From assembly GCA_050013235.1 (NCBI GenBank), contig JBEKFQ010000016.1, forward strand, positions 1 to 64,000: a stretch of 64,000 nucleotides of DNA, in the 5' to 3' direction. Source of the DNA: RH-AL1 sp050013235. Its GTDB lineage: Bacteria; Pseudomonadota; Alphaproteobacteria; Rhizobiales; Beijerinckiaceae. Shown here piece by piece: positions 59,939 through 64,000 of the stretch (its first letter is position 1; each line of letters begins with the position of its first letter). The notes beneath the pieces are model-generated. The model was not told where the DNA came from. It was given only the letters and a program-made list of their open reading frames with translations, and made no database searches. Made by a program: the position numbers and the translations under genes.

Positions 59939-61219
59939 ATGGCTACCGGGATACCAATATCGACGCCTTCAACGAAAAAGCTGACGGTTTCCACGGGCTT
60001 TCATGCGGCTTTCGTCATCGCATGGGGCGTCGCATTGCTGTTCTATTTCACGCAATATGCGGTGCGGTCCGCACCGAGCGTGATGATCCCGGAGTTGACC
60101 GCGAAATTTGGCTTGACGACACTCGGTGTGAGCTCATTACTTGGCCTATATTATTATACATATTCCACGTTTGCGATTGTCGCCGGCGCCTCGCTCGACC
60201 GGTGGGGTGCTAAATATACGATCCCGACCGGTGTGTTTTTCCTTGCCATCGGTATTGCCATGTTTGGGTTCGGCACCAGTTGGGCCGCGGAAGCCGGCCG
60301 GTTGTTGCAAGGAGCCGGGGCCGCATTTGCTTTCGTCGGCGCGGTTTATCTGGCGTCCCACGGATTTCCAGCGCGCTACCTCGCGACCGCCATCGGCTTT
60401 ACCCAATGCCTCGGGATGCTCGGCGGCTCCGCCGGGCAGTTTGCCGTGGCTCCGATCATTCACGGCGTGATCAGCTGGCAGGAGTTCTGGCTTTTTTCGG
60501 GGATTTTCACATTCGTCATTGGGGCCGTGCTTTTGCTCGTCACGCCACGGCAGGATCCATCGGAACATTCGAAGACGAGCATTTGGCTCATGTTTTCGCC
60601 CTACAAGACGGTGCTGAGCAATCCGCAATCCTACCTTTGCGGTCTGTGTGCCGGCCTGCTGTTTCTGCCGACGACCGTCGGCGACATGATCTGGGGTGTT
60701 TCGTTCCTCCGTCAAGGTTGGCACATCGACTATGCCGAAGCTGTCAACCGCGCGTCGATGGTTCCGCTTGGCTGGGTGATCGGTTGCCCCGTCCTCGGCT
60801 ACGTCGCCGATCGCATGGGCCGTCGCAAGCCGGTCCTGTTCATTGGAATGGCGATCATGCTGATCATGGCGCTCGCAATCCTATACTTGCCCGCAAACAG
60901 CATGCCTCCCTATCTTCTCGGGCTCTTGCTCGGCTTCGGTTCTGGCGCGGCGATGATCCCCTACTCGATCATCAAGGAAGTCAATCCGGACGAAGTGAAG
61001 GGCAGCGCGACGGGGTCCATCAACTTTATCGTCTTCGTCATGAGCGCATTCGCGGCGCCGGCCTTCGGCTGGTTGCTTCAGAGGCTCGCTGGCGGCGGCG
61101 CGCTCACCCTCGAGGTCTTCCAAAAGGGAGGGGCCCTTGGCATCGCCGCGATCATCATCGCAGCCGTCCTGGCTCTGTTCCTCAAGGAGACCGGTTCGGC
61201 TGTCCGCCCGCCGCGCTGA
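59939..61219 (+). CDS. Major facilitator superfamily transporter
   Basis: 426 residues with about 12 membrane helices. The signature loop between helices 2 and 3 reads GASLDRWGAKYTIP, and that between 8 and 9 GYVADRMGRRKPVLF. Substrate is unknown. It directly precedes the pyruvate-dehydrogenase-type genes (75-base gap) and shares their FNR-type box, so a monocarboxylate or related organic acid is a reasonable guess, not shown by sequence. Confidence 0.9.
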   Translation: MATGIPISTPSTKKLTVSTGFHAAFVIAWGVALLFYFTQYAVRSAPSVMIPELTAKFGLTTLGVSSLLGLYYYTYSTFAIVAGASLDRWGAKYTIPTGVFFLAIGIAMFGFGTSWAAEAGRLLQGAGAAFAFVGAVYLASHGFPARYLATAIGFTQCLGMLGGSAGQFAVAPIIHGVISWQEFWLFSGIFTFVIGAVLLLVTPRQDPSEHSKTSIWLMFSPYKTVLSNPQSYLCGLCAGLLFLPTTVGDMIWGVSFLRQGWHIDYAEAVNRASMVPLGWVIGCPVLGYVADRMGRRKPVLFIGMAIMLIMALAILYLPANSMPPYLLGLLLGFGSGAAMIPYSIIKEVNPDEVKGSATGSINFIVFVMSAFAAPAFGWLLQRLAGGGALTLEVFQKGGALGIAAIIIAAVLALFLKETGSAVRPPR

Positions 61220-61294
61220 CGCATTGCAGGCGGGTAGAGACCGGTTCACGGCCTCTGCCCGCGACCCTCACTCCTCAGCCGAACGAGGCCCGAA

Positions 61295-62347
61295 ATGGAA
61301 CAAAGACTCTTCCATCGCCTGCTCCGTGACATGATGCTGTCACGCGTCTTCGAAGAGCGCGCCGCCGAAGAATATACGAAGGGCAATATCGTCGGGTTTC
61401 TTCATCTTTATCCCGGCGAAGAAGCCGTTGGAGCGGGCGTGATCAACGCGGCGGGCCCATCCGACTATATCGTCAGCGCCTACCGGGAGCATGCTCATGC
61501 GCTGGTGCGCGGTGTGCCGGCACGGCAAGTCATGGCTGAGCTGTTCGGCCGCGCGACCGGCATGTCAGGCGGCATGGGTGGTTCGATGCATATGTTCGAC
61601 CGGGACCGCCGCTTCATGGGCGGTTATGCCATCGTCGGAGAGACATGTCCGGTCGCGATCGGCATTGGCTATGCCATCGCCTTGCGGGGCTTGCCGGAGG
61701 CCGTCGTTTGCTTCCTCGGCGATGGCGCGGTCAATCAAGGGACGTTCCATGAATCGCTCAACATGGCGGGGCTATGGCGCCTGCCGGTGTTGTTCGTCTG
61801 CGAAAACAACCATTACGCGATCGGCACGGAGATCCATCGTCATTCGGCGGTGACGGAGGTCCACAAGCGCGTTGCTGGCTACAACATCCCGGCCGAGAAG
61901 GTCGATGGCGTGGACGTGCTGAAAGTCTATGAGGCGACACGGCACGCGTTGGCGCGCATTCGTAGCGGTGGAGGCCCGCAATTCATCGAATGCGAAACCT
62001 ATCGTTATCGCGGTCATTCGATGGCCGACGCCGGCGCCTATCGTCCCGCCGCCGAGGTGAAAGCCCATCAGGCCATCGATCCGCTTTCGATCGCCACCAG
62101 GGAACTCGAACTTCGGTACCCGACGACAGCCGAACTGGCCGCGGTGGGCGCGGACAATGTCGGCCGTCTCACCCAGCACTTGTTGAGCGAGGGACATCTC
62201 GAACAAGCCGAAATCGACGCCCTTCAAGCGGAGGTCCAGGCGACGGTCGAGGATGCCGTGACATTCTCATTGCAAAGCGAACAACCGTCGATGGATGCCG
62301 CTTGGAAGCACCTCCAGTGCAACCGGCATCACGAAGTGCTGATCTAG
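61295..62347 (+). CDS. pdhA: Pyruvate dehydrogenase-type E1 component alpha subunit
   Basis: ThDP-binding half of the alpha2beta2 2-oxo acid dehydrogenase E1. 350 residues: FLHLYPGEEAVGAGVINA, GGSMHMFD, and the ThDP/Mg motif VCFLGDGAVNQGTFHESLNM ending with NNHYAIGT. Acetoin dehydrogenase E1 (AcoA) is close in sequence and cannot be excluded by eye. Followed by E1 beta (11-base gap) and E2, with no E3 visible before the window ends. Confidence 0.88.
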   Translation: MEQRLFHRLLRDMMLSRVFEERAAEEYTKGNIVGFLHLYPGEEAVGAGVINAAGPSDYIVSAYREHAHALVRGVPARQVMAELFGRATGMSGGMGGSMHMFDRDRRFMGGYAIVGETCPVAIGIGYAIALRGLPEAVVCFLGDGAVNQGTFHESLNMAGLWRLPVLFVCENNHYAIGTEIHRHSAVTEVHKRVAGYNIPAEKVDGVDVLKVYEATRHALARIRSGGGPQFIECETYRYRGHSMADAGAYRPAAEVKAHQAIDPLSIATRELELRYPTTAELAAVGADNVGRLTQHLLSEGHLEQAEIDALQAEVQATVEDAVTFSLQSEQPSMDAAWKHLQCNRHHEVLI

Positions 62348-62357
62348 GAGACCGGAC

Positions 62358-63350
62358 ATGTCAGAAGAACTCCTTTACTGGCAGGCTCTCAACCGCGCCA
62401 TGGATGCCGAGATGGAAGCCGACGATTCCGTCTTCACGCTCGGCGAAGACGTCGGCCTCTATGGCGGCAGCTATCGCGTCACCGAAGGGCTCCACGCGAA
62501 ATATGGCGAGTGGCGCGTACGCGACACGCCGATCTCCGAAGGCAGTTTTACCGGACTGGGCGTGGGCGCCGCGCTGACGGGCATGCGTCCGGTGGTCGAG
62601 ATCATGACCATCAATTTTGCGCTGCTCGCGCTCGACGCCATCGTCAATATGGCGGCGAAGGTTCCGTTCATGTCCGGCGGCCAATTTCCAATGCCGCTTG
62701 TCGTGCGTGTGCCGGGCGGGGTCGCGCGGCAGCTTGGCGCGCAACATGCGCAGCGCTTCGAGTCCATGTTCATGAACGTGCCAGGCTTACGGATCGCCGT
62801 TCCGGCCACACCGCAGGACGCCTATTGGCAGCTTCGCCAGGCCATCGGCAGTGACGAGCCCATCATCATGCTGGAGCACGAGCTGCTTTATTTCAGCAAG
62901 GGTCCGGTGGATCCGCTCGCCGATCCGCCCCCGATGCATCGCGCCATCGTGCGGCGCAAAGGCGGCGATCTGACGATCGTCAGCTATTCGCGCATGGCGA
63001 TTCTCGCGCAAGAGGCCGCCGCCGAACTCGCCAAGGAAGGAATCGAGGCGGAGGTGATCGACCTGCGCAGCCTCAGTCCGATCGATTGGGACACCTGCGC
63101 GGCATCGATCGAGGCCTCCCGCCGGTTGTTGATCGTCGAGGAAGATTGCCGGTTCGCCGGGGTAGGCGCCGAGATCGCCGCGACCCTGACCGAGCGGTGC
63201 TTCCATACGCTCGAGGCACCGCCGTTGCGGGTGGCCGGTCTCGACATCCCGACTCCCTTCAACGGTGCGCTCGAGGCGGCAAGCATCCCGCGCGTCGCCG
63301 ATATCGTCGCAGCAGCCCGGTCGCTCTGCCCCCGGCGCTCGGCACAATAA
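62358..63350 (+). CDS. pdhB: Pyruvate dehydrogenase-type E1 component beta subunit
   Basis: Partner of the alpha subunit; 330 residues. Conserved blocks: LGEDVGLYGGSYRVTEGLH (with the Glu activating ThDP), DTPISEGSFTGLGVGAALTG, GGQFPMPLVVRVPGG, and a transketolase C-terminal domain (LTIVSYSRMAILAQEAAAEL). Shares the operon with the alpha subunit; E2 starts 11 bases downstream. Same caution about acetoin-dehydrogenase-type specificity applies. Confidence 0.88.
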   Translation: MSEELLYWQALNRAMDAEMEADDSVFTLGEDVGLYGGSYRVTEGLHAKYGEWRVRDTPISEGSFTGLGVGAALTGMRPVVEIMTINFALLALDAIVNMAAKVPFMSGGQFPMPLVVRVPGGVARQLGAQHAQRFESMFMNVPGLRIAVPATPQDAYWQLRQAIGSDEPIIMLEHELLYFSKGPVDPLADPPPMHRAIVRRKGGDLTIVSYSRMAILAQEAAAELAKEGIEAEVIDLRSLSPIDWDTCAASIEASRRLLIVEEDCRFAGVGAEIAATLTERCFHTLEAPPLRVAGLDIPTPFNGALEAASIPRVADIVAAARSLCPRRSAQ

Positions 63351-63360
63351 GGGGCCACCC

Positions 63361-64000
63361 ATGAAACAGCCCATCACGATGCCGGCGCTCTCGGACACGA
63401 TGAACAACGGCCTCCTGACGAAGTGGCTTAAGAAACCCGGCGACACCGTCAAATCGGGCGAGGCGGTCGCGGAGGTCGAGACCGACAAGGCGATCATGGA
63501 GGTCGAGGCCTTTTCCGATGGCTATCTCGACGGACCTTTGGCCGAACCCGGCAAGGAATTCCCGGTTGGCGAGATCATCGGATATATCGCGGAAAGTCCG
63601 GCGGGCGGGCACGAGGACGTCCCGCCGCCCATCGCCGTCCCCGCTCCCGTAACAACGGGAGCGCCAGCTCCCGCGCCTCCGCAGGCCGAGTCCCAGATTT
63701 TGGCTGCATCGTTTGCAGGCAGACGTTCCGAGGGTCCGCCGGCGCGTTCCGCGCATGCGTTCGCGGACGGTCCGACGAAAACAACGGCGGCGCAGACGGC
63801 TCCGCTGCCTGCCGCCAATACGGCCGGTGCGAGCCAGGCTCCGTCGCAGCCCGGCCTCGAAGCCGGTCCGCCCTATCGCATCGAACGGGCCTCCAGCCTA
63901 CGCGAAGCTGTCGCACGGACGATGATCGCAGGCGTCGCGACGCCAACGTTCCGTGTCACCGTGAAGTTGGCGCTCGGACCGGCATTGAAGGTCGCGAAAG
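63361..64000 (+). CDS. pdhC: Dihydrolipoamide acetyltransferase (E2), 3' end beyond window
   Basis: 213 codons are visible; the gene runs off the right edge. Residues 1-78: lipoyl domain with ETDKAIMEVEAF (lipoyl Lys). Residues about 80-165: Pro/Ala-rich linker. From about 168 (RASSLREAVARTM ... TPTFRVTVKL) the catalytic acetyltransferase domain begins. A peripheral subunit-binding domain, normally between lipoyl and catalytic parts, is not apparent. The catalytic HxxxD motif would lie beyond the window. Confidence 0.85.
   Translation, partial: MKQPITMPALSDTMNNGLLTKWLKKPGDTVKSGEAVAEVETDKAIMEVEAFSDGYLDGPLAEPGKEFPVGEIIGYIAESPAGGHEDVPPPIAVPAPVTTGAPAPAPPQAESQILAASFAGRRSEGPPARSAHAFADGPTKTTAAQTAPLPAANTAGASQAPSQPGLEAGPPYRIERASSLREAVARTMIAGVATPTFRVTVKLALGPALKVAK

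Overview
This 64 kb window is GC-rich chromosome from an alphaproteobacterium, most likely Rhizobiales. Pointers are rph-rdgB, the ccmABCDG cytochrome c maturation genes, ftsY close to yciB, the zinc-ribbon gene divergent from ftsE-ftsX, an IalB-family protein, and a leader-peptide-controlled leuA. A Beijerinckiaceae/Methylocystaceae-like bacterium fits, but no 16S rRNA or other decisive marker is present.

Left third (1-27.8 kb): mostly core housekeeping genes. They are RNase PH, dITP pyrophosphatase, aconitase, ccmAB, a PIN/Phd toxin-antitoxin pair sitting inside the ccm locus, ccmCDG, yciB, serine dehydratase, ftsY, ftsEX with a lytic transglycosylase, TPM and LemA membrane proteins, IalB, acetyl-CoA synthetase, an L,D-transpeptidase, purL and leuA. 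leuA is preceded by a leucine-rich leader ORF overlapping a terminator-like hairpin, a probable attenuator. A short AT-rich insert with two unrecognised genes lies between purL and leuA.

Middle (27.7-36.5 kb): a tRNA-Lys(CUU) is followed by about 2.7 kb of poorly recognisable accessory DNA (a DUF4145 protein, a hypothetical, an RlpA-like protein and a strong hairpin). Then comes a complete hypABFCDE operon for NiFe-hydrogenase maturation.

Right part (36.5-64 kb): an NAD-reducing group 3d-type [NiFe] hydrogenase, hoxFUYH, with its protease hoxW and a receiver-only protein whose phospho-acceptor Asp is replaced by Glu. PEP synthase, alpha-glucan phosphorylase and a PfkB kinase follow. After them come an eRF1-like protein, a tandem-permease ABC transporter, two small c-type cytochromes, an alpha/beta-hydrolase/phosphoribosyltransferase fusion, an erythromycin-esterase-family protein, a CYTH-CHAD protein, a flavin reductase, an MFS transporter and pyruvate-dehydrogenase-type E1alpha, E1beta and E2 (E2 cut by the window end). 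Three perfect FNR/FixK-type palindromes (TTGAT-N4-ATCAA) and two single-mismatch copies lie in front of these units, at spacing suited to class II activation. I infer a low-oxygen survival and fermentation island: H2/NADH exchange, glycogen breakdown, PEP/pyruvate interconversion and pyruvate oxidation under one oxygen-responsive control. The regulator itself is not in the window.

The most unusual points are the FNR-box regulon, the Asp-to-Glu receiver in the hox operon, an E2 that appears to lack a peripheral subunit-binding domain, the leucine attenuator, and a PIN toxin with one catalytic Asp changed to Ala.
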